A stretch of DNA of 64,000 nucleotides from Gluconacetobacter azotocaptans (GCF_014174355.1 NZ_JABEQF010000007.1:93500-157499); one strand, 5' to 3'; numbered from the stretch's first letter, positions 42,681 through 53,407 are shown. A program made the numbers and translations. Notes: a model not told the origin generated them from the sequence alone.

Positions 42681-43601
42681 TTATTCTCGACCGATCGCCC
42701 CGGAATGCAACCGTCCCGCCAGCACCAGCGCGCCCTCGATCGCACCGCCCCGCGGCTCGGACAGGCGGCTTCGGCTCCACGGCGACAGACAGGGCCGCAA
42801 CACGTCCGCCAGACCACCCACCAGGCAGCAGGGCAGGCCCCCGAACCCGTCACCCTCCAGCAACGCGGCCATCAGGCCATCGATCTCGGCCCCCGCCCGG
42901 GCCAGCAGCGCCCGCGCCTGTGCATCGCCCTGCCCGGCGGCGGCGACGATCTGTGGCACCAGGCACGCGAAGTCGGCAGGCCGGGCTCCGACCGCCCAGA
43001 TCATCGGATCGCCGCCATCCGCCCCAGCCCGGTTCCGGATCGCCTCGGTCAGCGCCGTGCGGGGGGTACGGCCGTCGCCTGCGCGCAGCATCAGGCGTAT
43101 CACCTCCAGCCCGATCCAGGCGCCGCCGCCCTCATCGCCCTGCGGAAACCCCCATCCGCCGACCCGGCGGGTCTGGCCTCCGGCCACGGCATATCCCACC
43201 GTGCCGGTCCCGGCGGCGACCATGGCGCCATCCTGTCCGCCATGCGCCCCGACGCAGGACGTATAGGCATCTGTCACGATCTCAATATCCGTGAAAATCG
43301 CCGGAAGGGCCATGAAACGCGCGCGCGCCTCCGGCACCTCGGCCCCCGCCAGCCCCGCGCCGGCCACCAGTCGGCACCCCACCGGCGACAGCCCGGCCTG
43401 CGCCATGGCCTGGTCCAGCGCATCGCGGACCGACCGCCATCCGCATTCGGCATCCGTCGCGATATTGGCGGGGCCGCCCTGCCCCGTGCCCAGGATCGTT
43501 CCGTCCGGCGTGGCCAGGCGCAGGCGCGTCGCCGTTCCCCCGCCGTCGATGCCGACCAGCACGGTGCGCGCGTCTTCGGCCGGCGCGCGGCCTACCGCCA
43601 T
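42681..43601 (-). CDS. BadF/BadG-type ATPase, N-acetylglucosamine/glucosamine kinase-like
   Basis: A 306-residue ASKHA-fold kinase. The N-terminal phosphate loop is GIDGGGTATRLRLA, then DAYTSCVGAHGGQDGAMVAAGTG, GGWGFPQGDEGGGAWIG (phosphate 2) and a C-terminal GLPCCLVGGLAD adenosine loop. The pattern fits glucosamine or GlcNAc kinases used in amino-sugar recycling, in line with the murQ copy in this window, although not adjacent. It is close behind metW on the same strand. Confidence 0.8.
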   Translation of the reverse strand: MAVGRAPAEDARTVLVGIDGGGTATRLRLATPDGTILGTGQGGPANIATDAECGWRSVRDALDQAMAQAGLSPVGCRLVAGAGLAGAEVPEARARFMALPAIFTDIEIVTDAYTSCVGAHGGQDGAMVAAGTGTVGYAVAGGQTRRVGGWGFPQGDEGGGAWIGLEVIRLMLRAGDGRTPRTALTEAIRNRAGADGGDPMIWAVGARPADFACLVPQIVAAAGQGDAQARALLARAGAEIDGLMAALLEGDGFGGLPCCLVGGLADVLRPCLSPWSRSRLSEPRGGAIEGALVLAGRLHSGAIGRE

Positions 43602-43604
43602 GGA

Positions 43605-44210
43605 TCAGCCGCCCCGCCGCCGCAGCAGGAACAACGCCTGCTCGCCGAACAGATTGGCCAGACGGATGGAGCGGCGCCACGGCGCGCGCTCGCCGTCCTC
43701 ATCCACCGCCATCCATTCCTCGACCACGTAGCCCTCTTCCCGGCAGAGCATCAGGAAATCGAGAATCGTACAGGGATGGATGTTCGGCGTTTCGTACCAC
43801 GGCGTGTTCCAGACCGCCGTCATCGGCATCCGCCCGGTCGTCAGCAGCTTCAGCCGCAACTGCCAGTGCCCGAAATTGGGGAACGAGACGATAGCATGGC
43901 GCCCGATCCGCAGCATCTGGCGCAAGACCTCGCGCGGGCGTTCGACGGCCTGCAAGGTGCGTTGCAGCACCACATAATCGAAGGCGTGCCGGGGGTAATG
44001 CGCCAGGTCGTGATCCGCGTCGCCATGCATCACCGGCAACCCATGCGCCACCGAGCGCGTGACCTCCTGCATGTCGATCTCGATGCCCTGGGCGTCGCAG
44101 CCGCGGGTGCGGAACAGATAATCCAGCAGCGCGCCGTCGCCGCTTCCGATATCGAGCACCCGGGTGCCGGGCTGGATCATTTCGGCGATCAGCCGCTGGT
44201 CGAGCCGCAC
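43605..44210 (-). CDS. metW: methionine biosynthesis protein MetW
   Basis: A 201-residue SAM-methyltransferase-fold protein with the Rossmann motif VLDIGSGDGALLDYL and the signature SFPNFGHWQLRLKLL, TPWYETPNIHPCT (read in parts), found in MetW. MetW works with MetX homoserine acetyltransferase. A GTG start at 44210 lies three bases past the metX stop, so the pair is coupled. Confidence 0.93.
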   Translation of the reverse strand: MRLDQRLIAEMIQPGTRVLDIGSGDGALLDYLFRTRGCDAQGIEIDMQEVTRSVAHGLPVMHGDADHDLAHYPRHAFDYVVLQRTLQAVERPREVLRQMLRIGRHAIVSFPNFGHWQLRLKLLTTGRMPMTAVWNTPWYETPNIHPCTILDFLMLCREEGYVVEEWMAVDEDGERAPWRRSIRLANLFGEQALFLLRRRGG

Positions 44211-44213
44211 CGG

Positions 44214-45389
44214 TCAGCCGATCCGCGCATGTTCGGCGGCGCCGGACAGGAAGCCGCGCACCGTGCGGTCGAAATCGGGTTCGTCCAGCAGGAAGGCGTC
44301 GTGGCCCTTGTCGCTTTCGATCTCGACGAACGAGACGTTGGCGGCGGCGCGGTTCAGCGCGCGGGCCAGCATGCGCGCCTGCGACGTGGGGAACAGCCAG
44401 TCCGAGGAAAACGACACGATGCAGAAGCGCGTGCGCGTGCCGTGGAACGGCCGGGACAGATCGCCGTCATGCTCGGTGCCCAGATCGAAATAATCCATCG
44501 CCCGCGTGATCGTCAGATAGGAATTGGCATCGAACCGGTGCACGAACGACGACCCCTGGTGCCGCAGATAGCTTTCGACCTCGAACATCTCGCCGAACAG
44601 CGACAGCGGGTTATCGCCATAGGGGTCGCGGCGGACGCGCCGGCCGAATTTGCGGGTCAGGGCTTCCTCGGACAGATAGGTGATGTGCGCCATCATCCGC
44701 GCGACCGCCAGCCCCCGGGCCGGAACGGCATCGCGTTCCCAGTACCGTCCGCCATGCCAGTCGGGGTCGGCGAAGATCGCCTGGCGGCTGACCTCGTTGA
44801 ACGCGATGTTCTGGGCCGAGTGAAACGGCGACGTCGCGATGGGCATGGCGGCGAACACCATGTCCGGATAGGTCGCGGCCCATTCCAGCACCTGCATGCC
44901 GCCCATCGACCCGCCGACGACGGCGAACAGCCGTTGGATGCCGAAACGGTCGACCAGCAGCTTCTGCGCGCGGACCATGTCGCGGATGGTGACGGGTGGG
45001 AAATCGGTGCCCCACGGCTCGGTCCCGTCGGCCCCCGCCCCCGAGCGCGGCGACCGCGGGCCGGTCGAGCCCATGCAGCCGCCCAGCACGTTCATGCAGA
45101 TGACGAAGAAGCGGTCGGTGTCGATCGGCAGGCCCGGCCCGACCATACGGCTCCACCACCCGGGCTTGCCGGTCAGGGGCTGGGTGTCCGCCAGATACTG
45201 GTCGCCGGTCAGGGCATGGCACACGACGATGGCGTTATCGCGCGCCGCCGACAGAGTGCCATAGGTCCGGTACGCGATCTGCACCGGGGCCAGATGGAAC
45301 CCGCATTCCAGATGAAGCCCCTCGGGGAACACCACGCATTCGTGCTGAAGCAGGGCAGGTACGGTCTGATCCATCGCGCGGGCCGGCAT
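44214..45389 (-). CDS. metX: homoserine O-acetyltransferase
   Basis: MetX acetylates homoserine for methionine synthesis by direct sulfhydrylation. About 391 residues, alpha/beta hydrolase fold. The nucleophile elbow is [12 protein letters not shown], the acidic residue is in SSDWLFPT and the His in [11 protein letters not shown]; the [16 protein letters not shown] motif is a MetX signature. ATGs at 45389 and 45374 compete; no strong Shine-Dalgarno decides. It is upstream of metW on the minus strand. I looked for a SAM riboswitch in the leader and did not recognise one. Confidence 0.94.
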   Translation of the reverse strand: MPARAMDQTVPALLQHECVVFPEGLHLECGFHLAPVQIAYRTYGTLSAARDNAIVVCHALTGDQYLADTQPLTGKPGWWSRMVGPGLPIDTDRFFVICMNVLGGCMGSTGPRSPRSGAGADGTEPWGTDFPPVTIRDMVRAQKLLVDRFGIQRLFAVVGGSMGGMQVLEWAATYPDMVFAAMPIATSPFHSAQNIAFNEVSRQAIFADPDWHGGRYWERDAVPARGLAVARMMAHITYLSEEALTRKFGRRVRRDPYGDNPLSLFGEMFEVESYLRHQGSSFVHRFDANSYLTITRAMDYFDLGTEHDGDLSRPFHGTRTRFCIVSFSSDWLFPTSQARMLARALNRAAANVSFVEIESDKGHDAFLLDEPDFDRTVRGFLSGAAEHARIG

Positions 45390-45642
45390 TCCGTCGTGAA
45401 CGATTGCAAGGCGCGGACAGGACAGCGTTGCAGACGATACCCTGTCACGACCGCGACGTCGTATGACACCGGCATCCGCCACACGCAACAGTTTGCATGC
45501 CCCACTGGGAAAAGCGGGGGGCCGCCGCCCCCCCTCTCACCGTATCGTGTGCACCTTGTGCGCTTCGCCCCGGATGGCACGACGTTATGGTCGGACCCTG
45601 CCGGCCCCAGGCGGGACGGCACATGCAGGAGGAAACCAACCC

Positions 45643-46074
45643 ATGACCATCACCAAATTCGGCACCGCGCACTGGCAAGGCGGCCTGAAGGACGGCAAGG
45701 GAACCGTCTCCACCCAGAGCGGCGCGCTGTCGGCACTGCCCTACGGGTTCAACACCCGCTTCGAAGGCGTGGCCGGCACCAACCCCGAGGAACTGGTGGG
45801 GGCGGCGCACGCCGCCTGCTTCGCCATGGCCCTGTCGGGCGTATTGGGCGGAGCCGGCCTGACGGCGACCGCGCTGGACGCCAAATCGGTCATCTCGCTG
45901 GAAAAGCAGCCCGACGGCTTCGCGGTGACGGCGGCCCACCTGACCCTGACGGCCACCATCCCCGGCGCGACCGAGGATCAGTTCCAGGACCTGGCCGCCA
46001 AGGCCAAGGCCGGCTGCCCGATCTCGAAACTGCTGAACGCGCCCATCACGCTGGAGGCGACGCTGACGGCGTGA
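45643..46074 (+). CDS. OsmC-like peroxiredoxin
   Basis: A 143-residue OsmC-family protein: a [27 protein letters not shown] run (read in parts) holds the first active cysteine, and [16 protein letters not shown] the second, which together reduce organic hydroperoxides. CAGGAGG lies ten bases before the ATG. Its end overlaps the convergent aroC end by 29 bases. Confidence 0.9.
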   Translation: MTITKFGTAHWQGGLKDGKGTVSTQSGALSALPYGFNTRFEGVAGTNPEELVGAAHAACFAMALSGVLGGAGLTATALDAKSVISLEKQPDGFAVTAAHLTLTATIPGATEDQFQDLAAKAKAGCPISKLLNAPITLEATLTA

Positions 46075-47149
46075 CGCTCTCGCCGACCTGCGCCCGGTGG
46101 CGCAGCAGATGATCGGCCAGCACGCAGGCCATCATCGCCTCGCCCACCGGGACCGCGCGAATGCCCACGCAGGGGTCGTGCCGGCCCCGGGTCGCCACCT
46201 CGACATTTTCGCCCGATCGCGTCACCGAGGCGACGGGCGTCAGGATCGAACTGGTCGGCTTGACGGCGAAGCGCGCGATCACCGGCTGCCCGGTGGAAAT
46301 CCCGCCAAGGATGCCGCCCGCGTGGTTCGAGGCGAAGGTCAGCCGGCCGTCCTCGATCCGCATCGGGTCGGCATTATCCTCGCCGGTCAGGGCGGCGGCG
46401 GCGAAACCCTCGCCGATCTCGACGCCCTTGACCGCGTTGATGCTCATCAACGCCATCGCCAGGTCGGAATCGAGCTTGCCGTAAATCGGCGCGCCCAGCC
46501 CCGGCGGCACGCCCTCGGCCACGATTTCGATCACCGCGCCGACCGACGATCCCGCCTTGCGCACCGCGCCCAGATAATCTTCCCAGACCGGCACCATCTC
46601 CGGGTCGGGGCAGAAGAACGGGTTGGTGTCCACGGCCTCCCAATCCCAGCGGGCACGATCGACACGATGCGGGCCGATCTGCGTCAGGGCGCCGCAAATA
46701 CGCACCCCCCCGCCCAGCACCTGCCGTGCCACCGCGCCCGCCGCCACCCGCATCGCGGTTTCCCGCGCCGACGACCGGCCGCCGCCGCGATAGTCGCGGA
46801 TGCCGTATTTCAGGTCGTAGGTGACATCGGCGTGGCCCGGGCGATAGCGCTCGGCAATGTCGCCGTAATCGCGCGACCGCTGATCGGTGTTGTGAATCAG
46901 CAGCGCGATCGGGGTGCCGGTCGTCCGGCCCTCGAACACGCCCGACAGGATCTCGACCGCGTCGGGTTCCTGGCGCTGGGTGGTGTATTTCGACTGGCCG
47001 GGGCGCCGCCGGTCCAGCCACGGCTGGATGTCGGCCGCCGACAGCGCCAGGCGCGGCGGGCAGCCGTCGACGACGCAGCCGATGGCCGGCCCGTGGCTTT
47101 CGCCCCAGGTCGTGACCCGGAACAGATGGCCGAAACTATTGTGCGACAT
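46046..47149 (-). CDS. aroC: chorismate synthase
   Basis: AroC makes chorismate from EPSP with reduced FMN, the last shikimate step. The 367-residue protein has [14 protein letters not shown], the [14 protein letters not shown] signature, [20 protein letters not shown], and the C-terminal VKPTSSI and [14 protein letters not shown]. It is followed in the same direction by no gene; the 3' end overlaps osmC-like. FabI is just upstream. Confidence 0.97.
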   Translation of the reverse strand: MSHNSFGHLFRVTTWGESHGPAIGCVVDGCPPRLALSAADIQPWLDRRRPGQSKYTTQRQEPDAVEILSGVFEGRTTGTPIALLIHNTDQRSRDYGDIAERYRPGHADVTYDLKYGIRDYRGGGRSSARETAMRVAAGAVARQVLGGGVRICGALTQIGPHRVDRARWDWEAVDTNPFFCPDPEMVPVWEDYLGAVRKAGSSVGAVIEIVAEGVPPGLGAPIYGKLDSDLAMALMSINAVKGVEIGEGFAAAALTGEDNADPMRIEDGRLTFASNHAGGILGGISTGQPVIARFAVKPTSSILTPVASVTRSGENVEVATRGRHDPCVGIRAVPVGEAMMACVLADHLLRHRAQVGESVTPSASPPA

Positions 47150-47173
47150 GACCCGGCATCCCCTTCGCGGCCG

Positions 47174-48013
47174 TCAGTCGCCCGAGACGGTGATGTCGGG
47201 CGCCGTGGGGTTCTTCATTCCCACGATGTTATAGCCGGAATCGACGTGATGGATCTCGCCGGTGACGCCCCCCGACAGGTCGGACAGCATGTACAGGCCG
47301 GCGCCGCCGACCTCCTCCAGCGACACGTTGCGCTCCAGCGGCGCGTTGTACTGGTTCCATTTCAGGATATAGCGGAAATCGCCGATGCCGTTGGCCGCCA
47401 GCGTCATGATCGGACCAGCCGAAATGCCGTTCACGCGAATCCCGTCGCGCCCCAGGTCGGCCGCCATGTAGCGCACCGAGGCCTCCAGCGCCGCCTTGGC
47501 CACGCCCATCACGTTGTAATGCGGCATGACGCGCTCGGCCCCCAGATAGGACAGGGTCAGCAGCGATCCGCCCGACGTCATCAGGCGCGCCGCCCGGCGT
47601 GCGACGGCGGTAAAGGAATAGCACGAGATATCCAGCGCGGTCAGGAACGCATCGCGCGGGGTGTCGACATAGCGGCCGCGCAGATACTGCTTGTCGGCCC
47701 AGCCGATGGCATGGACCAGGAAGTCCAGCTTTCCCCACTGCGCCTCGATCTCGGCGAAGGTCGCGTCCATCGCGGCGTCGTCGCTCACGTCGCAGGGCAG
47801 CACCAGCGTCGAGCCCACGCGCTCGGCCAGCGGACGGACCCGCTTGCCCAGGGCCTCGCCCTGATAGGTGAAGGCCAGCTCGCCGCCCTGCGCCGCGACC
47901 GCGTTGGCGATGCCCCAGGCGATCGACCGATCGTTGGCGACACCCATGACAAGGCCCCGCTTGCCCTTCATCAGCGTGCCCGTGGCCGGGACTTTGGACG
48001 TGCCGTCTGACAT
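47174..48013 (-). CDS. fabI: enoyl-ACP reductase FabI
   Basis: FabI performs the last reduction of fatty acid elongation. The 279-residue SDR-type protein has GVANDRSIAWGIA, the nucleotide motif, and the FabI spacing SYLGAER followed by YNVMGVAK (Tyr-x6-Lys), plus the ISAGPIMTLAANGI loop. ATG 48013 has AAGGATCC upstream. aroC is just downstream; divergent pdxH starts 166 bases away. Confidence 0.95.
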   Translation of the reverse strand: MSDGTSKVPATGTLMKGKRGLVMGVANDRSIAWGIANAVAAQGGELAFTYQGEALGKRVRPLAERVGSTLVLPCDVSDDAAMDATFAEIEAQWGKLDFLVHAIGWADKQYLRGRYVDTPRDAFLTALDISCYSFTAVARRAARLMTSGGSLLTLSYLGAERVMPHYNVMGVAKAALEASVRYMAADLGRDGIRVNGISAGPIMTLAANGIGDFRYILKWNQYNAPLERNVSLEEVGGAGLYMLSDLSGGVTGEIHHVDSGYNIVGMKNPTAPDITVSGD

Positions 48014-48179
48014 GATAGGATCCTTGGTCTGGAAATGGCATGATCGGGTTGGGGTCGTGGTTGCACAAGCCGGCGCGTGGGACAAGATCCGGGTTACGCG
48101 ACGCCCCCCGCTTTCGCCGCCTGCGTGGCGGGCCATGACGCTGCGCACCGCCTGCCGCAGAAACTGGACGGAATAACGA

Positions 48180-48779
48180 ATGACCGCCGCGCTGATCGAC
48201 CTTGGGGCAGACCCCTTCACCCTGTTCGCCGCCTGGATGCGCGAGGCCGAGGCGCACGAACCTGCGGACCCGAACGCCATGGCGCTGGCCACCGCCACGC
48301 CGGACGGACGCCCGTCGGTGCGGATGATCCTGCTGAAGGGCGCCGACACGCGGGGCTTCGTCTTCTATACCAACCTCGAAAGCCGCAAGGCGGGTGAATT
48401 GCGGGAAAACCCGCATGCCGCCCTGCTGTTCCATTGGAAGAGCCTGCGCCGCCAGATCCGGATCGAAGGCCCGGTCGAACCCGTGACCGACGCCGAAGCC
48501 GACGCCTATTTCGCCAGCCGGTCGCGCATCTCCCGCCTGGGGGCCATCGCGTCCGACCAGTCGCGGCCGCTGACCGACCGCGCGATCTTCGAGCACCGCC
48601 TGGCGGAACTGGAAGATCGCTATCCCGATGAAACGATTCCCCGTCCGGCGAACTGGTCGGGGTTCCGGCTGGTCCCCGACGCCATCGAATTCTGGCAGGA
48701 TCGGCCGCACCGCCTGCACGACCGCGCCGTCTGGCGCCGTGCGGGCACGACATGGGAGACGACACGACTTTACCCCTGA
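48180..48779 (+). CDS. pdxH: pyridoxamine 5'-phosphate oxidase
   Basis: PdxH makes pyridoxal 5'-phosphate with FMN and oxygen. The 199-residue protein has DPNAMALATATPDGRPSVRMILLKG (read in parts), YTNLESRKAGEL, WKSLRRQIRIEG, and the C-terminal PDAIEFWQDRPHRLHDR signature, all family hallmarks. It is divergent from fabI. Confidence 0.96.
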   Translation: MTAALIDLGADPFTLFAAWMREAEAHEPADPNAMALATATPDGRPSVRMILLKGADTRGFVFYTNLESRKAGELRENPHAALLFHWKSLRRQIRIEGPVEPVTDAEADAYFASRSRISRLGAIASDQSRPLTDRAIFEHRLAELEDRYPDETIPRPANWSGFRLVPDAIEFWQDRPHRLHDRAVWRRAGTTWETTRLYP

Positions 48780-48847
48780 CGGCCTGGCGCCCCCAAGGCA
48801 GACACCGTGGGGCGCCGAACTGCCCTGACGTTCCAACAAAGCTGGAG

Positions 48848-49741
48848 ATGAAAAAATTGAAGAACATACAAAAAATCATGCTGCCGCTAAACGGAACGTC
48901 CAATGCCGAGGCCGCCCTGGCCACCGGCCTGCTGTTCGCCCGGCAATTCGGCGGACACATCTCTGCCCTGCATGTCCGGGCCGACAGCCGCGACGTCGCC
49001 CCCCTGGCCGGCGAGGGCCTGTCGGGCGCGATGGTCGAGGAAATGATGTCCGCCGCCGAGCGCGAGGGCGCCCGCCGCGCCCTTGCGGTGCGCGAGATAT
49101 TCGACCGTTTCACCGCCAGCAACGGCGTGACCGTCACCGGCCCCATTCCCCCCTTCCACGGCAATCCTATCGGCACCGCCACGGCCAGCTTCGTCACCAT
49201 GACGGGGCGCGAGCACGAGGTCGTCACCTTCCGCGCCCGCCTGTCCGACGTCACCGTCGTCCCGCATCCCGACTCCGGCGAAGAGGTCTCGTCATCCGAG
49301 ACGCTGCACGCCATCCTGTTCGATAGCGGCCGCCCGGTGGTCATAGCCCCGCGCCAGCCCCCCGCCACGGCCGGCCGGCGGATCTGCATCGCCTGGAACG
49401 GCACGTCCGAAGCCACGGCGGCGCTGCATCATATCCTGCCATGGGTCTCCGAGGCCGAGGCGGTGCGCATCCTCTATTCCGGCGACTACCAGCGCCGGGG
49501 CCCCGAAGCCCGCCACGCGGCGGAGTACCTGGCCATCCATGGGGTGGACGCCGACCTGGTGGAATTCAGCAACCCCGAGGAAACGGTGGGCGCCGCCCTG
49601 CTGGCCGCCTGTCGCGCGTTCAACGCCGACATGCTGGCGATGGGGGCCTATTCCCATTCGCGTCTGCGCCAGTTGATTCTGGGCGGGGTGACGCGCCACG
49701 TTCTGGAAAATGCCGAATTACCCGTGTTGATGAGCCGATAA
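48848..49741 (+). CDS. tandem universal stress protein
   Basis: A 297-residue protein with two Usp domains. The first starts KIMLPLNGTSNAEAALATG; the second starts RICIAWNGTSEATAALHH and ends with the ATP-binding type motif MGAYSHSRLRQLILGGVTRHVL (G-x2-G-x9-G pattern, read in parts). The first domain lacks that motif. I chose ATG 48848, which has CTGGAG upstream, over an open frame to 48752 that overlaps pdxH. A general stress role is inferred from the family. Confidence 0.87.
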   Translation: MKKLKNIQKIMLPLNGTSNAEAALATGLLFARQFGGHISALHVRADSRDVAPLAGEGLSGAMVEEMMSAAEREGARRALAVREIFDRFTASNGVTVTGPIPPFHGNPIGTATASFVTMTGREHEVVTFRARLSDVTVVPHPDSGEEVSSSETLHAILFDSGRPVVIAPRQPPATAGRRICIAWNGTSEATAALHHILPWVSEAEAVRILYSGDYQRRGPEARHAAEYLAIHGVDADLVEFSNPEETVGAALLAACRAFNADMLAMGAYSHSRLRQLILGGVTRHVLENAELPVLMSR

Positions 49742-49834
49742 TACGGCCACGCGGCCGATTCGACGGAAATCAGACCCATTCGGCATGGATGGTATGATTA
49801 TTACCACGCTCTCATGATGTATATTCCCCTTGAA

Positions 49835-49886
49835 TCTCCCGGGGAGAACGATTACATCGACCTCAAAGCACGATAATTTTTCGTGC
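49835..49886 (+). promoter_or_regulatory. inverted repeats in the cysH leader
   Basis: TCTCCC-G-GGGAGA (49835-49847) is a perfect 13-base palindrome. GCACGA/TCGTGC around seven bases (49868-49886) is a hairpin ending two bases before the Shine-Dalgarno region of cysH. The first could be an operator for sulfur control; the second could affect translation. Neither is assigned to a regulator. Confidence 0.4.
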
Positions 49887-49894
49887 AATGAGGA

Positions 49895-50593
49895 ATGTGG
49901 GCCCTGACAGTGCGTATAGACCCGTCGATCCTGACCGCTATCCACGACGCCGGCGACACGGCGCAGGCCATCCTGCGGACCGTGCTGACCGGCGGCCTGC
50001 GCGGGCGCGTCGCCACCGTGTCGTCCTTCGGGTCGGAATCGGCGGTGCTGCTGGCGATGGTGGCGGATGTGGACCCGGCGACGCCGGTCCTGTTCCTGGA
50101 TACCGGACAGCATTTCCCCGAAACCCTGGCCTATCGCGACCGGCTGGTCGCGCATCTGGGCCTGTCGGACGTCCGCAGCATCCAACCGGCGGCACGGCAG
50201 ATCCGCGACCGTGACCCCGACGGCCAGCTCTGGGCCTTCGACCCCGACGCCTGCTGCGCCCTGCGCAAGGTCGAACCGCTGGACGAGGCCATGATCCCGT
50301 TCGACGCGTGGCTGACCGGCCGCAAGCGATCGCAGGCCGCAACCCGCACCGCCCTGCCCGTCATCGAGCAGGCGGCCGAGGGCCGGATCAAGATCAACCC
50401 CCTGGCCCGCTGGACCCCGGCCGAGCTGGACGCCGAAATGGCGCGGCGCGACCTGCCGCGCCATCCGTTGAGCCTGCGGGGCTATCCATCGATCGGCTGC
50501 GCGCCGTGCACGCGCCCGGTGGCCGAGGGCGAGGACCCGCGCGCCGGACGCTGGGCGGGCCTGTCCAAGACCGAATGCGGCATCCACGCCTGA
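49895..50593 (+). CDS. cysH: phosphoadenylyl/adenylyl-sulfate reductase
   Basis: CysH reduces activated sulfate to sulfite. The 232-residue protein has the PP-loop-like SSFGSESAVLLAM, LDTGQHFPETL, and the C-terminal ECGIH with the catalytic cysteine. Two cysteine pairs, in DACCALRK and GCAPCTR, match the [4Fe-4S] ligands of APS-type reductases, so APS is the likely substrate although PAPS use is not excluded. ATG 49895 directly follows GAGGA; a GTG at 49910 is an alternative. Confidence 0.92.
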   Translation: MWALTVRIDPSILTAIHDAGDTAQAILRTVLTGGLRGRVATVSSFGSESAVLLAMVADVDPATPVLFLDTGQHFPETLAYRDRLVAHLGLSDVRSIQPAARQIRDRDPDGQLWAFDPDACCALRKVEPLDEAMIPFDAWLTGRKRSQAATRTALPVIEQAAEGRIKINPLARWTPAELDAEMARRDLPRHPLSLRGYPSIGCAPCTRPVAEGEDPRAGRWAGLSKTECGIHA

Positions 50594-50640
50594 CCTGTCC
50601 GCCCCTCGTCATTCCATTGTTTCCGAAAGAAGCCCCCGTC

Positions 50641-51435
50641 ATGGACGATCTCGATCAGCTTGAAGCCCAGAGCATCTATATCCTGCGCGAGGCGTACCGG
50701 AACCTGAAGCCGCTGGCGATGCTGTGGTCGCTGGGCAAGGATTCCAACGTCATGCTCTGGCTGGCGCGCAAGGCCTTCCTGGGCCGTGTGCCGTTCCCGG
50801 TGATGCATGTCGATACCGGCAAGAAATTCCCCGAGATGTACCGCTTCCGCGACGAATATGTGCGGAAATGGAACCTGGACCTGCTGCTGGGCGACTGCCC
50901 GCCGGTCGAGGAGATCGACCCGACGCTGCCGCCGGCTGCCCGGTCCGCCGCGCGCAAGACCGCCGGCCTGGCCGCGATGATCGAGAAATACAGCCTGGAG
51001 GGCGTGATCGCCGGCATCCGGCGCGACGAGCAGGCGACCCGTGCCAAGGAGCGCGTGTTCAGCCCGCGCGGTTCCAGCCACAAATGGGACGTGCGCAACC
51101 AGCCGCCGGAATTCTGGGACCAGTACGCCACCCCGCATGAAGAGGGCGTGCATATCCGCGTCCATCCCCTGCTGTCGTGGCGCGAGATCGACATCTGGCG
51201 CTATATCGAGCGCGAGGGCATTCCGCTGGTCGATCTGTATTTCTCGAAGAACGGCCTGCGCTATCGCTCGCTGGGCGACCAGGACATCACCAGCCCGATC
51301 GAAAGCGACGCCGCGACCGTCGCCGAGGTGATCGCGGAACTGCGGACCAGCCGCACGTCCGAACGCGCCGGCCGCGCGATGGACCATGAATCCGAGGATG
51401 CGTTCGAGCGTCTTCGCGTCGCTGGCTATCTCTGA
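50641..51435 (+). CDS. cysD: sulfate adenylyltransferase small subunit
   Basis: CysD is the ATP-sulfurylase catalytic subunit that makes APS from sulfate and ATP. The 264-residue protein has the PP-loop [61 protein letters not shown] and [13 protein letters not shown], all conserved. ATG 50641 lies 47 bases past cysH. CysN, its GTPase partner, follows. Confidence 0.95.
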   Translation: MDDLDQLEAQSIYILREAYRNLKPLAMLWSLGKDSNVMLWLARKAFLGRVPFPVMHVDTGKKFPEMYRFRDEYVRKWNLDLLLGDCPPVEEIDPTLPPAARSAARKTAGLAAMIEKYSLEGVIAGIRRDEQATRAKERVFSPRGSSHKWDVRNQPPEFWDQYATPHEEGVHIRVHPLLSWREIDIWRYIEREGIPLVDLYFSKNGLRYRSLGDQDITSPIESDAATVAEVIAELRTSRTSERAGRAMDHESEDAFERLRVAGYL

Positions 51436-51460
51436 CCCACGGACGGACCGGAACATCATC

Positions 51461-53344
51461 ATGAGCAACGTCCCCGCCGCCGCCCGTCAGGATGCGGCCA
51501 CCCCCATCGTCATCGTCGGCCATGTCGACCATGGCAAGTCGACCCTGATCGGCCGCCTGCTGCACGATACCGACAACCTGCCCGAGGGCCGGGTCGCCCA
51601 GATCGTCGAATCCAGCAAGAAACGCGGCCTGAAGGTCGAATGGAGCTTCCTGCTCGACAGCCTGCAGATCGAGCGTGACCAGGGCGTCACCGTCGATTCC
51701 ACGCGCATCCCCTTCCGGCTGGGCGACCGCGAGTTCGTGATCGTTGACGCGCCGGGCCACCGGCAATTCCTGCGCAATATGATCACCGGCGCGGCCGACG
51801 CCGAGGCCGCGGTGCTGGTGGTCGATGCCGCCGAGGGCGCGCAGGAACAGACGCGCCGCCACGCGATGCTGCTGCGCCTGATCGGCATCCGCCATGTCAT
51901 CGTCCTGATGAACAAGGTGGACCTGCTGGATTACGACCCGGCCCGCATCGCCGAGACCGAGCGCGCCGTCGCCGCCCTGCTGAAGCAGCTGGATATCGAG
52001 GTCAGCCTGTTCGTGCCGGCCTCGGCGCGCGAAGGCGACAATATCGCCAGCCGTTCGCCGCACATGGGCTGGTACCAGGGTCCGACCCTGACCGAGGCGC
52101 TGGCCCTGGTCCCCGCGCCGTCGGGCCGCGCCGACCTGCCGCTGCGCCTGCCGGTGCAGGACGTCTACCGCTTCGACACCAAGCGCGTCGTCGTCGGCCG
52201 GATCGAGCGCGGGCGCGTGAAGGTGGGCGACAGCCTGGTGATCGGCACGCACGGCACGGTGGCGCGGGTCGCGTCGATCGAAAGCTGGCACACCGCCCCG
52301 CAGATTTCCGCCGTCGCCGGGCAGTCGGTGGCGATCACGCTGGAACCCGACGTGATCCCCGATCGCGGCGACCTGCTGCACCAGCCCGGCGAAACGCCGA
52401 TTCGCGCCGCGCGCATCCGCTCGCGCCTGTTCTGGCTGCGGCAGGAGCCGCTGCGCGTCGGCGAGAGCTTCCGCCTGCGCCTGGGCACCGCCGAGCATCA
52501 GGTGACGGTGGCCTCGATCGATTCCGTCGTCCGGCTGGACGACCTGACCGAGCACCCCGCCGACCACGTCCCGCCCGAGGGCTTTGCCGAAATCACGCTG
52601 GCGGCGTCAGAAAGCATTCTGTTCGACGCGTTCGCCCCCGGCACCACCGACGGGCGCGGCGTGCTGGTCGACCGTCACCAGCGCATCGTCGGCGGCGCAC
52701 CGCTGATCGGCCCGGCGGCCATCGCCAGCGGCACCAAGGCCATCCACCCCACCGACAGCACTGTATCGCTGTGGGACCGGGCCCAGGCGCGCGGCCATCG
52801 CGGCGGCGTCTTCTGGATGACCGGCCTGCCCGGCGCGGGCAAGAGCACGCTGGCCCGCGCGGCCGAATCCCGCCTGTTCACCCAGGGTATCGACGTGTCG
52901 GTCCTGGACGGCGACACGCTGCGGGCCGGGCTGTGCGCCGATCTCGGCTTCTCCGAGGAAGATCGCACCGAAAACGTGCGCCGGGCCGCCGCCGTGGCGC
53001 GCATCCTGGCCGAAACCGGGCAGGTGGTGCTGGTCGCGCTGATTTCCCCGCGCGCCGCCGACCGCGACCTGGCCCGCCAGATCGTGGGCGACGGGTTCCA
53101 GGAAATCTTCGTGGACGCCGACCAGACGGTCTGCGAGGCCCGCGACCCCAAGGGCCTGTATGCCGCCGCCCGCGCCGGGCGGATCAGCGGCTTCACCGGG
53201 ATCGACGCCCCCTACGAGGCACCCGCCAATCCCGACCTGCGCCTGGCCACCGGCCAGGACAGCGTCCAGGATGCGGCCGGCCGCCTGGCGTCGCACATCA
53301 CCGGTGCGGTCGTCCTGGGCGACCAGTCCCGCCAGCGGTCCTGA
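51461..53344 (+). CDS. cysNC: bifunctional sulfate adenylyltransferase GTPase / APS kinase
   Basis: A 627-residue fusion. Residues 1-about 430 are CysN: GHVDHGKS (20-27), the DAPGHRQF switch, and NKVDLLDY, followed by beta-barrel domains. Residues about 445-627 are CysC: GLPGAGKS (455-462), then [24 protein letters not shown] and [26 protein letters not shown], read in parts. GTP hydrolysis drives APS formation and the kinase makes PAPS. The inner ATG at 51461 is the natural start; the frame is open back to 51386. Confidence 0.95.
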   Translation: MSNVPAAARQDAATPIVIVGHVDHGKSTLIGRLLHDTDNLPEGRVAQIVESSKKRGLKVEWSFLLDSLQIERDQGVTVDSTRIPFRLGDREFVIVDAPGHRQFLRNMITGAADAEAAVLVVDAAEGAQEQTRRHAMLLRLIGIRHVIVLMNKVDLLDYDPARIAETERAVAALLKQLDIEVSLFVPASAREGDNIASRSPHMGWYQGPTLTEALALVPAPSGRADLPLRLPVQDVYRFDTKRVVVGRIERGRVKVGDSLVIGTHGTVARVASIESWHTAPQISAVAGQSVAITLEPDVIPDRGDLLHQPGETPIRAARIRSRLFWLRQEPLRVGESFRLRLGTAEHQVTVASIDSVVRLDDLTEHPADHVPPEGFAEITLAASESILFDAFAPGTTDGRGVLVDRHQRIVGGAPLIGPAAIASGTKAIHPTDSTVSLWDRAQARGHRGGVFWMTGLPGAGKSTLARAAESRLFTQGIDVSVLDGDTLRAGLCADLGFSEEDRTENVRRAAAVARILAETGQVVLVALISPRAADRDLARQIVGDGFQEIFVDADQTVCEARDPKGLYAAARAGRISGFTGIDAPYEAPANPDLRLATGQDSVQDAAGRLASHITGAVVLGDQSRQRS

Positions 53345-53407
53345 GCACCCGCTTGAGCACGCCACCCGCCGGCGATCGGGCCGCCGCGGCGCCGATCGCA
53401 CGGTGAC

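Noticed and set aside
45390..45640. SAM riboswitch upstream of metX
   Set aside because: I searched the minus-strand leader for SAM-II-like conserved segments and saw none; a covariance-model search would decide.
41922..46112. A 1396-codon open frame on the + strand, running across several genes
   Set aside because: It is antisense to nitroreductase, kinase, metW and metX, all with clear motifs, and its composition (His/Arg/Gln-rich) is that of a shadow frame in GC-rich DNA.
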